From: Pseudomonas asplenii
GTDB taxonomy: Bacteria > Pseudomonadota > Gammaproteobacteria > Pseudomonadales > Pseudomonadaceae
NCBI RefSeq assembly: GCF_001293465.1
Contig: NZ_JSYZ01000018.1
Location: forward strand, 295,058-359,057
Length of the DNA stretch: 64,000 nt
Reading direction: 5' to 3'
This document shows, piece after piece, positions 8,172 to 16,564 of this stretch (positions within the stretch are counted from its first letter, which is position 1; every line of letters begins with the position of its first letter). The position numbers were made by a program, and so were the translations under genes. The notes beneath the pieces are model-generated. The model ran no database searches. It was not told the origin of the DNA and worked only from the letters and a program-made list of their open reading frames with translations.

Positions 8172-8870
8172 TCAGGCCAGCTCGGCGACCACCGCGGCCA
8201 GCGCCTGCGCAGGATCGGCTGCCTTGCTGATCGGCCGGCCGATCACCAGGTAGTCGGAACCGGCCTCCAGTGCCTCACGCGGCGTCAGGATGCGACGCTG
8301 GTCGTCCAGCGCACTGCCAGCCGGACGAATCCCCGGCGTCACCAGTTGCAGGCCGGGATGCGCGCTCTTCAGCGCGCTGGCTTCCAGCGCCGAGCACACC
8401 AGGCCATCCAGCCCGGCCTTCTCGGCCAGGGCTGCCAGGCGCAATACCTGCACCTGTGGCTCGACGTCCAGGCCGATGCCGGCCAGGTCTTCACGCTCCA
8501 TGCTGGTCAGCACGGTCACGCCGATCAGCAGTGGCTTGGGCCCGCTGCGCTGCTCCAGTACCTCACGGCAAGCCGCCATCATGCGCAGGCCGCCGGAGCA
8601 GTGCACGTTGACCATCCACACGCCCATCTCCGCCGCAGCCTTGACCGCCATGGCGGTGGTGTTGGGAATATCGTGGAACTTGAGGTCCAGGAACACCTCG
8701 AAACCCTTGTCGCGCAGGGTGCCGACAATCTCCGAGGCGCAACTGGTGAACAGTTCCTTGCCGACCTTGACCCGGCACAGTTTCGGGTCCAGCTGATCGG
8801 CCAGTTTCAGGGCGGCGTCACGGGTGGGGTAATCCAGGGCGACGATGATGGGAGTCTGGCAGGCGGACAT
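8172..8870 (-). CDS. pyrF: Orotidine 5'-phosphate decarboxylase
   Basis: A 232-residue TIM-barrel enzyme that converts OMP to UMP, the last step of de novo pyrimidine synthesis. The catalytic signature DLKFHDIPNT (Asp-x-Lys-x-x-Asp) is present near residue 62, with the phosphate-binding TPGIRP and the C-terminal VIGRPI. Length and motifs are standard for group I PyrF. CCTCC-rich sequence precedes the ATG on the plus strand (GAGGG-type ribosome site on the gene strand). It is divergent from the ethanolamine permease gene. Confidence 0.98.
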   Translation of the reverse strand: MSACQTPIIVALDYPTRDAALKLADQLDPKLCRVKVGKELFTSCASEIVGTLRDKGFEVFLDLKFHDIPNTTAMAVKAAAEMGVWMVNVHCSGGLRMMAACREVLEQRSGPKPLLIGVTVLTSMEREDLAGIGLDVEPQVQVLRLAALAEKAGLDGLVCSALEASALKSAHPGLQLVTPGIRPAGSALDDQRRILTPREALEAGSDYLVIGRPISKAADPAQALAAVVAELA

Positions 8871-9069
8871 GGAGGGCTCTCAGGCAAGTCGAAATCGGCG
8901 CGCATTGTAGCGGAACGCGGGGACGATCGGGACCCGGTGATCGGCAAATGTGCCGAACACGCGCCATAAACGCCCGCACTTGCACCAATTAAAGTCGAAA
9001 TCCGGGGCAACCTCGGCGAAATATCCTCGATACGACAGCCTTTCCGGCTTTGCGACACACCTTGCGTCA

Positions 9070-9086
9070 CTGGCACGCCCGCTGCA
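9070..9086 (+). promoter_or_regulatory. Sigma-54 (RpoN) promoter for the ethanolamine permease gene
   Basis: CTGGCACGCCCGCTGCA matches the -24/-12 consensus (YTGGCACG-N4-TTGCW) with one mismatch. The GG (9072-9073) and GC (9084-9085) have the required 10-base spacing. The expected start near 9097 leaves a leader of about 34 bases before the ATG at 9131. RpoN-dependent control of ethanolamine genes by the EatR activator is known in P. aeruginosa, which fits. Confidence 0.75.
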
Positions 9087-9130
9087 AACGCCTGATCCGA
9101 GCAGTATCCAAACGGTTCAGGGAGAAACAC

Positions 9131-10495
9131 ATGAACACTCGACTCAAACCCACGCTGGGCACGTTGCATCTATGGGGCATCGCGGTAGGCCTGGTGATTT
9201 CCGGCGAATATTTCGGCTGGAGCTATGGCTGGGGCGTGGCCGGCACGCTCGGCTTCCTGGTGACCTCGCTGATGGTCGCGGCGATGTACACCTGCTTCAT
9301 TTTCAGCTTCACCGAGCTGACCACCGCCATTCCCCATGCCGGCGGGCCATTTGCCTACAGCCGACGGGCGTTCGGCGAGAAAGGCGGGCTGATCGCCGGC
9401 CTCGCGACCCTGATCGAGTTCGTCTTCGCGCCACCGGCCATCGCCCTGGCCATCGGTGCCTACCTGAACGTGCAGTTCCCGGCGCTCGATCCCCGGCATG
9501 CCGCCGTCGGCGCCTATATCGTGTTCATGGGCCTGAACATTCTCGGCGTCCAGCTGGCCGCCACCTTCGAGCTGGTGGTGTGCATCCTCGCGGTGGCTGA
9601 ACTGCTGGTGTTCATGGGTGTGGTCGCCCCGGCTTTCAGCTTCAGCCATTTCGTCCTCAACGGCTGGGCCGGTGCGGACAGCTTCGGTACCCCGGCGATT
9701 GCCGGGATCTTCGCCGCCATCCCCTTCGCCATCTGGTTCTTCCTGGCGATCGAGGGCGCGGCCATGGCCGCCGAGGAAGCCAAGGATCCGAAACGGACCA
9801 TTCCCAAGGCCTACATCAGCGGCATCCTGACCCTGGTATTGCTAGCCATGGGCGTGATGTTCTTCGCCGGCGGCGTCGGCGACTGGCGCACCCTGTCGAA
9901 CATCAACGACCCCTTGCCCCAGGCAATGAAAGCCGTGGTCGGCGACAGCTCGGGCTGGCTGCACATGCTGGTCTGGATCGGCCTGTTCGGCCTGGTGGCG
10001 AGCTTCCACGGAATCATTCTCGGCTACTCGCGGCAGTTCTTCGCCCTGGCCCGCGCCGGCTACCTGCCGGCGTCGCTGGCGAAACTGTCGCGCTTCCAGA
10101 CCCCGCACCGTGCCATTATCGCCGGCGGCCTGGTCGGCATCGCTGCCATCTACAGCGACGGCCTGATCAACCTTGGCGGCCTGACCCTGACTGCGGCGAT
10201 GATCACCATGGCGGTGTTCGGCGCCATCGTCATGTACATCATGAGCATGCTCAGCCTGTTCCGCCTGCGTCGGACCGAGCCGGCACTGGAACGCACCTTC
10301 CGCGCGCCGGGCTATCCGTTCGTGCCCGCCATCGCGCTGGTCCTGGCGGTGATCTGCCTCATTGCCATGGCCTGGTTCAATGCCCTGATCGGCCTGATCT
10401 TCGTCGCTTTCATGGCCGCCGGTTTCCTCTACTTCCTGCTCACCGGCCAACTGCGCGCCGCTGCCCCGGCAGATGCGATGCTGACCGGACTGTGA
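9131..10495 (+). CDS. eat: Ethanolamine permease (APC superfamily)
   Basis: A 454-residue amino acid/polyamine/organocation permease with about 12 membrane segments. The N-terminal GISGEYFGW-type region (here LVISGEYFGWSYGWGVAG), AIPHAGGPFAYSRRAFG and AAEEAKDPKRTIPKAYISG are close to ethanolamine permeases of the TIGR00908 type. The ATG at 9131 follows GGAGAAACAC; an upstream in-frame ATG at 9050 has no ribosome site and would overlap the promoter. No eutBC or aldehyde dehydrogenase genes are nearby, so catabolism must be encoded elsewhere. Expression is probably RpoN-dependent (see 9070-9086). Confidence 0.88.
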   Translation: MNTRLKPTLGTLHLWGIAVGLVISGEYFGWSYGWGVAGTLGFLVTSLMVAAMYTCFIFSFTELTTAIPHAGGPFAYSRRAFGEKGGLIAGLATLIEFVFAPPAIALAIGAYLNVQFPALDPRHAAVGAYIVFMGLNILGVQLAATFELVVCILAVAELLVFMGVVAPAFSFSHFVLNGWAGADSFGTPAIAGIFAAIPFAIWFFLAIEGAAMAAEEAKDPKRTIPKAYISGILTLVLLAMGVMFFAGGVGDWRTLSNINDPLPQAMKAVVGDSSGWLHMLVWIGLFGLVASFHGIILGYSRQFFALARAGYLPASLAKLSRFQTPHRAIIAGGLVGIAAIYSDGLINLGGLTLTAAMITMAVFGAIVMYIMSMLSLFRLRRTEPALERTFRAPGYPFVPAIALVLAVICLIAMAWFNALIGLIFVAFMAAGFLYFLLTGQLRAAAPADAMLTGL

Positions 10496-10616
10496 GCATC
10501 ATCGGGGCCTGACGGGTTTACAATTGAACCACTGAGAAAGCGCTTCACTCAAAGTGGCAAGGGCCGCCATCGCGCACGAACCGTTCGTGCCGCAGCGGCC
10601 CATCGAGGAGAACCCT

Positions 10617-10784
10617 ATGCCCTGGTATGCCTGGTTGATCATCGTGGTGGCGGTCGGCTCCATCGTTGGCGGCCTGATGATGCTGCGTGACACCGCCAAC
10701 AAGGTGGAACTGACGGACGAACAGCGCCGACGCGTCCAGCAACGCAACGCCGAGGCGGATGCCAAGGACGCGCAGAACCGCTGA
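10617..10784 (+). CDS. Small membrane protein, DUF2897 family
   Basis: A 55-residue protein with one N-terminal membrane helix (WYAWLIIVVAVGSIVGGLMML) of about 20 residues followed by a charged, Arg/Glu-rich tail. This is typical of the DUF2897 proteins common in Pseudomonas; function unknown. The ATG at 10617 is preceded by GAGGAGAACCCT, a strong ribosome site. It lies 121 bases after the permease and 99 bases before the TetR gene, all on the plus strand. Confidence 0.8.
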   Translation: MPWYAWLIIVVAVGSIVGGLMMLRDTANKVELTDEQRRRVQQRNAEADAKDAQNR

Positions 10785-10847
10785 CAGCCGCTGCTTGAAC
10801 AATATTGAACACTTCAACAAAAAAGTATGGCAATTCACCTCCAAGTC

Positions 10848-10865
10848 GCAGTTATCATTGACTGC
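10848..10865. promoter_or_regulatory. Candidate TetR operator, GCAGT-N8-ACTGC
   Basis: Inverted repeat GCAGT (10848) and ACTGC (10861) ends 18 bases before the TetR start codon and just before its ribosome site. TetR proteins commonly repress their own genes through such palindromes. Short arms keep confidence low. Confidence 0.3.
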
Positions 10866-10883
10866 AGATTTGGAGGCTCCGCC

Positions 10884-11444
10884 ATGCGCTATTCGCAAGA
10901 CCATAAAGCCCAGACCCACGAGCGCATCATCAAGGAAGCGGCGGCCCGTTTTCGCCGCGACGGCATCGGTGCCACCGGCCTGCAGCCGCTGATGAAAGCC
11001 CTGGGGCTCACCCATGGCGGCTTCTACGCGCACTTCAAGTCCAAGGATGAACTGGTCGAAAAGGCCTTGCAGGAAGCGGCGGCGGAACTGGACGTACATT
11101 GCGACATGCTGTTCAGCCAGGACAAGCCCCTGCAGTCGTTCATCGACAGCTACCTCTCCGAGTGGCACCTGACCACCCCCGAACACGGCTGCCCGATTCC
11201 GACCATGTGCTCGGAGCTGGGCCAGCGTGGCGAACCCAGCCCAACCACCGATACGGTGATCGAATCGCGCCTCAAGCAGGTGGAAACCGCACTGGGCTCG
11301 GGGCCGGATGCCGAAGAGCAAAGTATCGTCATGCTGGCGACCCTGGTGGGCGCACTGGTGATGTCGCGCAGTGCCGAAGATCCGGAGCTGGCGAAGAAGA
11401 TCCTGGAAGTGACCAAGGCGCACCTGAAGGATCAGGTCGAATAG
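10884..11444 (+). CDS. TetR/AcrR-family transcriptional regulator
   Basis: A 186-residue regulator. The helix-turn-helix lies at about residues 12-58, with the family motif FRRDGIGATGLQPLMKALGLTHGGFYAHFKSKDEL spread over two helices (GGFYAHF is the recognition part). The C-terminal half is a ligand-binding domain with Cys residues (GCPIPTMCSELG) of the kind found in TetR_C_33-type or NemR-like electrophile sensors; a redox or electrophile ligand is a guess. The ATG at 10884 has TGGAGG upstream. No divergent target gene is present; its target may be distant. Confidence 0.9.
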   Translation: MRYSQDHKAQTHERIIKEAAARFRRDGIGATGLQPLMKALGLTHGGFYAHFKSKDELVEKALQEAAAELDVHCDMLFSQDKPLQSFIDSYLSEWHLTTPEHGCPIPTMCSELGQRGEPSPTTDTVIESRLKQVETALGSGPDAEEQSIVMLATLVGALVMSRSAEDPELAKKILEVTKAHLKDQVE

Positions 11445-11512
11445 GGCTGCAAGCTCCCCATCGCTACAGGAGACCGGTCTTTCGACCAGCCTCCAGCCTC
11501 AGTCAAACAACG

Positions 11513-11839
11513 TCAATTGATATCCAGCTGGTCGCGATTCCTGTCGAGAATCGCCTTGCCGATGCCTTTCACCTCAAGCAATTCATCCACCGAAGAGAAA
11601 GGTCCGTTCGCCTCCCGATGGGCAACGATGGCCTGGGCCTTGGCTTCGCCGATACCGGACAGCTCGCGCTGGATGGTTTCGGCATCGGCGGTGTTGAGAT
11701 TGACCTTGCCGACCTTGGCCGCAGGCGCGGCCTGGCTGGGCACCGGGGTCTGCTGCTGAGCCGCCGGTGCGGCATTGACGGCACCGTTGGCGCCGAGCAG
11801 AAGGGTTAACAGCAGGGAAGGAAGAACGCCTGTACGCAT
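11513..11839 (-). CDS. ComEA-like helix-hairpin-helix DNA-binding protein, exported
   Basis: A 108-residue protein with a signal peptide (MRTGVLPSLLLTLLLG, cleavage near NAAPA), an Ala/Pro/Gln-rich linker and a ComEA-type HhH domain. The key motifs are VNLNTADAETIQRELSGIG and VKGIGKAI. ComEA proteins bind incoming DNA in the periplasm in competent bacteria; many Pseudomonas carry this short version next to wbpM. The start at 11839 has GGAGTGA upstream and begins the signal peptide; a longer start at 11923 would spoil it. Its role in DNA uptake here is unproven. Confidence 0.88.
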   Translation of the reverse strand: MRTGVLPSLLLTLLLGANGAVNAAPAAQQQTPVPSQAAPAAKVGKVNLNTADAETIQRELSGIGEAKAQAIVAHREANGPFSSVDELLEVKGIGKAILDRNRDQLDIN

Positions 11840-11950
11840 AAATGTCACTCCATGGCATCGTAGGGGAAAAGCAGCTTTTCCGAAGCTGCATTTCAAACCT
11901 AGGTGATGCCCGGAGCCTGTCAAAAGCCAGGCCGTTACCGGGTGTGTAGC

Positions 11951-13945
11951 TCAGGGCTCCATGCGGCGCTGCTGGTAGATCCAGTCGACGATCTCGCCAT
12001 CCGGCGCATAACCACTGACCGTTTCCCGCAGCAATTGCCGGACCCGTGCGTAATCATCGTTTTCCACGGCCGCGAGCAGTTCGGCCAGACGCAACTTGAG
12101 CACATCCCAGGGCAGCATGTCTTCATGGGCGGTCATGATCATCGGATGGGGGGTCGCCGCCACGTTGTCGCCAATCAGCAACTCTTCGTAAAGCTTTTCT
12201 CCCGGACGAAGACCGGAGAACTCGATGGCGATATCGCCATGGGGGTTCTTGTCGGAGCGGATGCTCAAGCCGGAAAGATGAATCATCTTCTCGGCCAACT
12301 CGACGATCCGGACCGGCTCGCCCATGTCGAGTACGAAGACGTCGCCGCCCTGCCCCATGGAGCCGGCCTGGATCACCAGTTGCGCGGCCTCGGGGATGGT
12401 CATGAAGTAGCGGGTGATCTTCGGATGCGTCACCGTCAGCGGGCCACCCGCCTTGATCTGCTTGTGGAACAGCGGGATCACCGAGCCCGACGACCCCAGC
12501 ACGTTGCCGAAGCGGACCATGGTGAAACGGGTCTTGTTGACCCGCGATACGTTGCCCGAGTCACCGAAGAGCACTGGCGCCTGTTCGCGACTGAGAGCCT
12601 GCAAGGTCAGCTCGGCCAGTCGCTTGGTGCTGCCCATGACGTTGGTCGGGCGCACCGCCTTGTCGGTGGAAATCAGCACGAAGTTGGCCACCCCCGCCTG
12701 CAATGCCGCCTGGGCGGTGTTGAGCGTGCCGATCACGTTGTTCAGTACGCCTTCGGCGATGTTGTGCTCGACCATTGGTACATGCTTGTAGGCTGCGGCG
12801 TGATAGACCGTTTCGACATGCCAGGTCTTCATCACCGACAGCAGCTTGTCCTGGTTGCGCACCGAACCGAGGATCGGCAGCAGGCGCACGGACAGCGACT
12901 CACGATCCACCCGGCGCTCGAGCTCGGACAGAATGCTGTAGAGATTGAACTCGCTGTGCTCGAACAGCAGCAGCGTCGTCGGGCGCAGGGCCAGGATCTG
13001 CCGGCAGAGTTCCGAGCCGATGGAACCGCCAGCCCCTGTCACCAGCACCGAACGCCCCCTGATGCAATGTTCGAGCAGCTCGGCCTGGGCAGGCACGGCA
13101 TCACGCCCGAGCAGGTCGGCGATGTCGACTTCCTGGATGTCATCGACCTTGACCCGCCCGCTGGCCAGGTCCATGAAGCCGGGCACGCTGCGCACGTGCA
13201 ACGGAAAGCCCTCGAGAAGAGCGAGAATCTCCCGACGCCTGGCACGCGAAGAAGAAGGAATCGCCAGGAGGATTTCCTGAGCCCCGGTGGCGTCGATCAT
13301 CTGCTGGATATGCTTGGGCTTGTAGACCTTCAAACCCGAGATACTGCGGTCGGCAATACTGTTGTCATCATCGATGAAAGCGACAGGCTGCATGGCCCGC
13401 CCCATCCGCAAGGCCGCAACCAGCTGGTTGCCGGCGGCTCCGGCGCCGTACACCGCCACCTTCGTCAAACCGTTGTCACGGTTGGCAAACGGCATGTGCT
13501 GGGTGGTACCGAACCAGTCGCCAAGGAAATACTGGCGCATGGCCAAACGCAGGCCACCGATCATGATCAGGCTCAGCCACCAGTAGTTGAACATGATGGA
13601 TCGGGGAACCAGCGTCTGGTGATTGCTGTAGAGGTAGACCACAACCCCGAGGATCAACGCGGACAGGCTCACGGCCTTGACGATGGCGATCAGCGCATCA
13701 TTGCCGAAATAGCGCATCACGGCACGATACAGGCCGAACTTTATGAACAATGGAATGGACACAACGGGAGCGGAGAGAAACAACCAGCGGTGTTGAGCGA
13801 GCGGGTTGATCACATCGTCCAGCCCCAGTCTGACGACGAACGACATCCACAGGGCCAGCCAGACCAGGAAGATGTCGGCAATCACTTGAAGAATGCGCTT
13901 TTGCCGACGCGGGAGACCCAGCAAAAAGGCTCGAATCTTATCCAT
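11951..13945 (-). CDS. wbpM: Nucleoside-diphosphate-sugar epimerase/dehydratase WbpM (UDP-GlcNAc 4,6-dehydratase type)
   Basis: A 664-residue inner-membrane protein. Four N-terminal membrane helices (about 15-130) precede a CoA-binding-like Rossmann domain (GAGAAGNQLVAALR at about 150) and a C-terminal extended SDR domain (TGAGGSIGSELCRQIL at about 300). The catalytic region STDKAVRPTNVMGSTKR has Met in place of the usual Tyr, the S-M-K triad known for WbpM. It makes a 4-keto-6-deoxy sugar nucleotide for O-antigen (QuiNAc/FucNAc). The start at 13945 is preceded by AGAGGG. It is downstream of wbpL; genes normally between ihfB and wbpM are missing. Confidence 0.93.
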   Translation of the reverse strand: MDKIRAFLLGLPRRQKRILQVIADIFLVWLALWMSFVVRLGLDDVINPLAQHRWLFLSAPVVSIPLFIKFGLYRAVMRYFGNDALIAIVKAVSLSALILGVVVYLYSNHQTLVPRSIMFNYWWLSLIMIGGLRLAMRQYFLGDWFGTTQHMPFANRDNGLTKVAVYGAGAAGNQLVAALRMGRAMQPVAFIDDDNSIADRSISGLKVYKPKHIQQMIDATGAQEILLAIPSSSRARRREILALLEGFPLHVRSVPGFMDLASGRVKVDDIQEVDIADLLGRDAVPAQAELLEHCIRGRSVLVTGAGGSIGSELCRQILALRPTTLLLFEHSEFNLYSILSELERRVDRESLSVRLLPILGSVRNQDKLLSVMKTWHVETVYHAAAYKHVPMVEHNIAEGVLNNVIGTLNTAQAALQAGVANFVLISTDKAVRPTNVMGSTKRLAELTLQALSREQAPVLFGDSGNVSRVNKTRFTMVRFGNVLGSSGSVIPLFHKQIKAGGPLTVTHPKITRYFMTIPEAAQLVIQAGSMGQGGDVFVLDMGEPVRIVELAEKMIHLSGLSIRSDKNPHGDIAIEFSGLRPGEKLYEELLIGDNVAATPHPMIMTAHEDMLPWDVLKLRLAELLAAVENDDYARVRQLLRETVSGYAPDGEIVDWIYQQRRMEP

Positions 13946-14025
13946 AATCCCTCTAAAGCCTATATCCGAAAAAGCAGCACATACCGCCATCAATACATTG
14001 AGCCACAACCTGGGAAAACCTTGGC

Positions 14026-15045
14026 TCAGCCCGCTTTCTCCAGCTCACCGGCATGAAACCTGAACGCCAGAAAGACCAGAGGCACGTAGGCGATCAGCAA
14101 CCCGGTGATACCATCGAGTATCGACAGCCCGACGCACAAGGCGATCGGCAGCAACCAGCAAACGTTGATGGCTGCCACTGCCAGTGTCACCGGCAAATGG
14201 CTGCCCAACTGCCGTGACGCGTACTGATAGGCATGGCTGCGATGAGCCTGGTAGACCTTGTCCCCACGCAAGAGGCGTCGCACCAGGGTGAACGTGGCAT
14301 CGACCACGAAGACCCCTAACAGAATCAGCCAGACCCAGAGCAGTTGGGGTTTGACCCAGGCGGCATGAAGGGAAAGCCCTCCAAGCACCAGCCCCAGAAA
14401 ACCACTGCCAGCATCACCCATGAATATACGGGCAGGTGGAAAGTTCCAGTATAGAAAACCACACACAGCCAGGGCCAACAGCAATGACGGCCAGACCAGG
14501 GCTGTCTCGCCCCCGAGCATATGGACAAGACAGGCTCCCAGACAGGCTGTCACCGCCTCGACGCTGGCAATCCCGTCGATGCCATCCATGAAGTTGTAGA
14601 GATTGAGCATCCAGACCAGATAGAACGCCGCCAGAATCGAGCCTGCCACTCCCAGGCTGACCTGGACGCCAAAAATCTCCAGCGGTGGCAGGCCACCCAA
14701 CCAGAAAAGCAGCCATGCCGCACTGGAAAAGTGCGCCAGCAATCGCCAACGCGCAGCGATATGCCCATGATCGTCGAGAAAACCGACTACAGCGACGGCG
14801 CCGCCGCCCCCCAGAAATCCCCAGACCGTCGGCCAGGGCAGAATACCCATCAGCGCCAGAATCGGCAAAACCGCCAGGAAGCTGATGACAATCGCCACGC
14901 CACCACCGCGGGGAGTCGCAACGGAATGGGAACTGCGCTCGTTGGGAACATCCATCAGGCTGCGTGCCAATGCATAACGGCGAAGCGCTCCTGTCAAAAA
15001 CAGCGACACCGTCAAAACGATCAGACAGCACAAGAAAATCATCAT
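14026..15045 (-). CDS. wbpL: WbpL/WecA-family undecaprenyl-phosphate sugar-1-phosphate transferase
   Basis: A 339-residue polytopic membrane enzyme that starts O-antigen synthesis by adding a sugar phosphate to undecaprenyl phosphate. Motifs seen: DVPNERSSHS and PRGGGVAI near the N-terminus, FLDDHGH, NFMDGIDGIAS (the DG..D catalytic loop) and FMGDAGSGFLG. In P. aeruginosa WbpL serves both O-specific and common antigen. The start is uncertain: tandem ATGs at 15045 and 15042 begin the first membrane segment, but the ribosome site is weak, and an in-frame start at 15126 is possible. It ends 80 bases before wbpM, likely one operon. Confidence 0.9.
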   Translation of the reverse strand: MMIFLCCLIVLTVSLFLTGALRRYALARSLMDVPNERSSHSVATPRGGGVAIVISFLAVLPILALMGILPWPTVWGFLGGGGAVAVVGFLDDHGHIAARWRLLAHFSSAAWLLFWLGGLPPLEIFGVQVSLGVAGSILAAFYLVWMLNLYNFMDGIDGIASVEAVTACLGACLVHMLGGETALVWPSLLLALAVCGFLYWNFPPARIFMGDAGSGFLGLVLGGLSLHAAWVKPQLLWVWLILLGVFVVDATFTLVRRLLRGDKVYQAHRSHAYQYASRQLGSHLPVTLAVAAINVCWLLPIALCVGLSILDGITGLLIAYVPLVFLAFRFHAGELEKAG

Positions 15046-15659
15046 CAGACTCAAGATCCCGGACACACTCAAAATAAGATATTCAGGAAAGCTCGCCGCC
15101 CACTCGACCCGACAAGTTCCAAACAAACGCAGGAAACATGAAATTACGCCCAGAAGGCGATCTGCCCTGACGCAAAGTCAATGGCATCGAGGTAACCGAG
15201 TGCAGCTCACCCGGCAGAGAAGCTTGCTTCATCAGCCAATCGCAGCCTCAGAAGCGGTGCATGCAAGGCCTGAACTCGGAGCAAGGGCGCATTCTACGCA
15301 ACAACTCGATGCTTGCCATCACGAACAGGAAAAGCGGAAGACAAAAAGACAGGGACGAAACGCGAGGGGTATGGGCATTCCGGCCCGTCGCACTCCCCAA
15401 AACAGGATGCCAACCAGCCCAGGAAAAACAGCCCGTTCAGTATCGGGAGGAAAAACCAGCAATATACAACTCAATGGAGCAAGTCAGTATGGCGAAACTT
15501 CCTACCTCTATCAGAGCGCTAGCTCAGAGAGGCCTGAGTTCCAATTCTGATCGGAGAATATTGCCAACTACACCTTCAGGCGATCCAGGAACACACCGCT
15601 ACCAAGCAGTCGTGATACGTACCGCCACAATCAACAGGCCATTGAACCTGGCAAGCTGA
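15046..15659. other. Gene-free 0.6 kb gap in the O-antigen locus
   Basis: No convincing coding region is found between ihfB and wbpL. Open frames of 60-130 codons exist on the plus strand but have Gln/Lys/Arg-rich, low-information sequences and no ribosome sites. The stretch is visibly richer in A and T than the flanks. It should contain the promoter for wbpL-wbpM. Read on the minus strand, GGCGGTACGTATC at about 15614-15626 resembles the RfaH-recruiting ops element (GGCGGTAGCGT) with one base missing. lapA and wzz, often found here, are absent. Confidence 0.6.
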
Positions 15660-15956
15660 TCAGTGATCGCTCTCCTCTTCTTCGTTCACCCGATCACGCA
15701 ACTCCTTGCCCGGCTTGAAATGCGGCACGAACTTGCCGTCCAGGCTGACCGATTGACCGGTCTTCGGGTTACGCCCCACCCTTGGTGCGCGATAATGCAG
15801 GGAAAAGCTACCGAACCCACGAATCTCGATCCGATCTCCGGTCGCCAGGCACTGGGACATCTGCTCAAGCATGGTCTTGATGGCCAGCTCGACATCCTTG
15901 GACGAGAGCAGGCCCTGATGGGTGACAATTCGTTCGATCAACTCCGACTTCGTCAT
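15660..15956 (-). CDS. ihfB: Integration host factor beta subunit
   Basis: A 98-residue DNA-bending protein that pairs with IhfA. The start MTKSELIERI and the beta-arm GRNPKTGQSV with the intercalating Pro are standard. IHF assists sigma-54 promoters, of which two candidates are in this window. It follows the conserved rpsA, but a small lipoprotein gene lies between them. Confidence 0.97.
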   Translation of the reverse strand: MTKSELIERIVTHQGLLSSKDVELAIKTMLEQMSQCLATGDRIEIRGFGSFSLHYRAPRVGRNPKTGQSVSLDGKFVPHFKPGKELRDRVNEEEESDH

Positions 15957-16089
15957 ATTTTTCCCTTCTTTTTCAAGCAGCTAGGAAAAGCATTTCGAAG
16001 GTTGTAGCACGGCTGGATGGTTTTGAACAGCCCACCCATTGACTTATCTGCATACAAGATGCGTCGAGGTCCGAGAGGGCCCGTAGCGG

Positions 16090-16371
16090 TTAATTACAGA
16101 TGACCAGCATGGTGCGGGTGACGGAGCCCGCAGGGTTCCAGCCGAACAGATAGTCGCCCTCCTCATCCTTTGCATCACTGGATTTGGTCACGACCTTGTA
16201 GCCCTGAGCCTTGCACTCGCGAGCAGCGCGCTTGTAGCACTTGTCCCAGCCGGAGCCGAGCCCCGAGCAATCGATCTCGATACCACTCACCCCATGCCTG
16301 ACGTGAGTTTTGGTATTGGTGGTGCACCCGGCGAGCAACGCCAGGGCGATTACCGCTATGAGCTTGCTCAT
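16090..16371 (-). CDS. Small predicted lipoprotein of unknown function
   Basis: A 93-residue protein with a clear lipobox: the hydrophobic signal SKLIAVIALALLAGC ends in LAGC with the acylated Cys at residue 16. The mature part is short and polar with five more cysteines (IDCSGLG, DKCYKRAARECKAQG and a C-terminal VICN), which could form disulfides. Residue 17 is Thr, so outer-membrane sorting is expected. It lies between rpsA and ihfB, which are adjacent in P. aeruginosa. I do not recognise a family with known function. Confidence 0.8.
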   Translation of the reverse strand: MSKLIAVIALALLAGCTTNTKTHVRHGVSGIEIDCSGLGSGWDKCYKRAARECKAQGYKVVTKSSDAKDEEGDYLFGWNPAGSVTRTMLVICN

Positions 16372-16517
16372 TTACATCCTTATCCAGGCAACGCCCTGAG
16401 AAAAGCCACTGACAACGAAACAACGACTGCCTCAGACACCAACATCTTTACACTTATAAATATGACAGTCGCAAGACCGATTTTGTTTCGCGCCGGATAC
16501 AGGCAAATCCCAGGCAC

Positions 16518-16547
16518 AAAAAAGGGCGACCGAAGTCGCCCTTTTTT
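16518..16547 (-). terminator. Strong bidirectional terminator after rpsA
   Basis: AAGGGCGAC and GTCGCCCTT form a GC-rich stem with a CGAA loop; A6 and T6 runs extend it on both sides. On the minus strand it follows the rpsA stop codon by about 18 bases and ends in a T-run. It marks the end of the serC-to-rpsA supraoperon. Confidence 0.92.
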
Positions 16548-16564
16548 CAACAGTCAGACAGAAC

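Noticed and set aside
11903..14056. 717-codon plus-strand frame over wbpM
   Set aside because: Antisense shadow; wbpM motifs on the minus strand are unambiguous.
15200..15659. Overlapping plus-strand ORFs of 69-132 codons in the O-antigen gap
   Set aside because: No ribosome sites, no family resemblance, biased composition; treated as non-coding.
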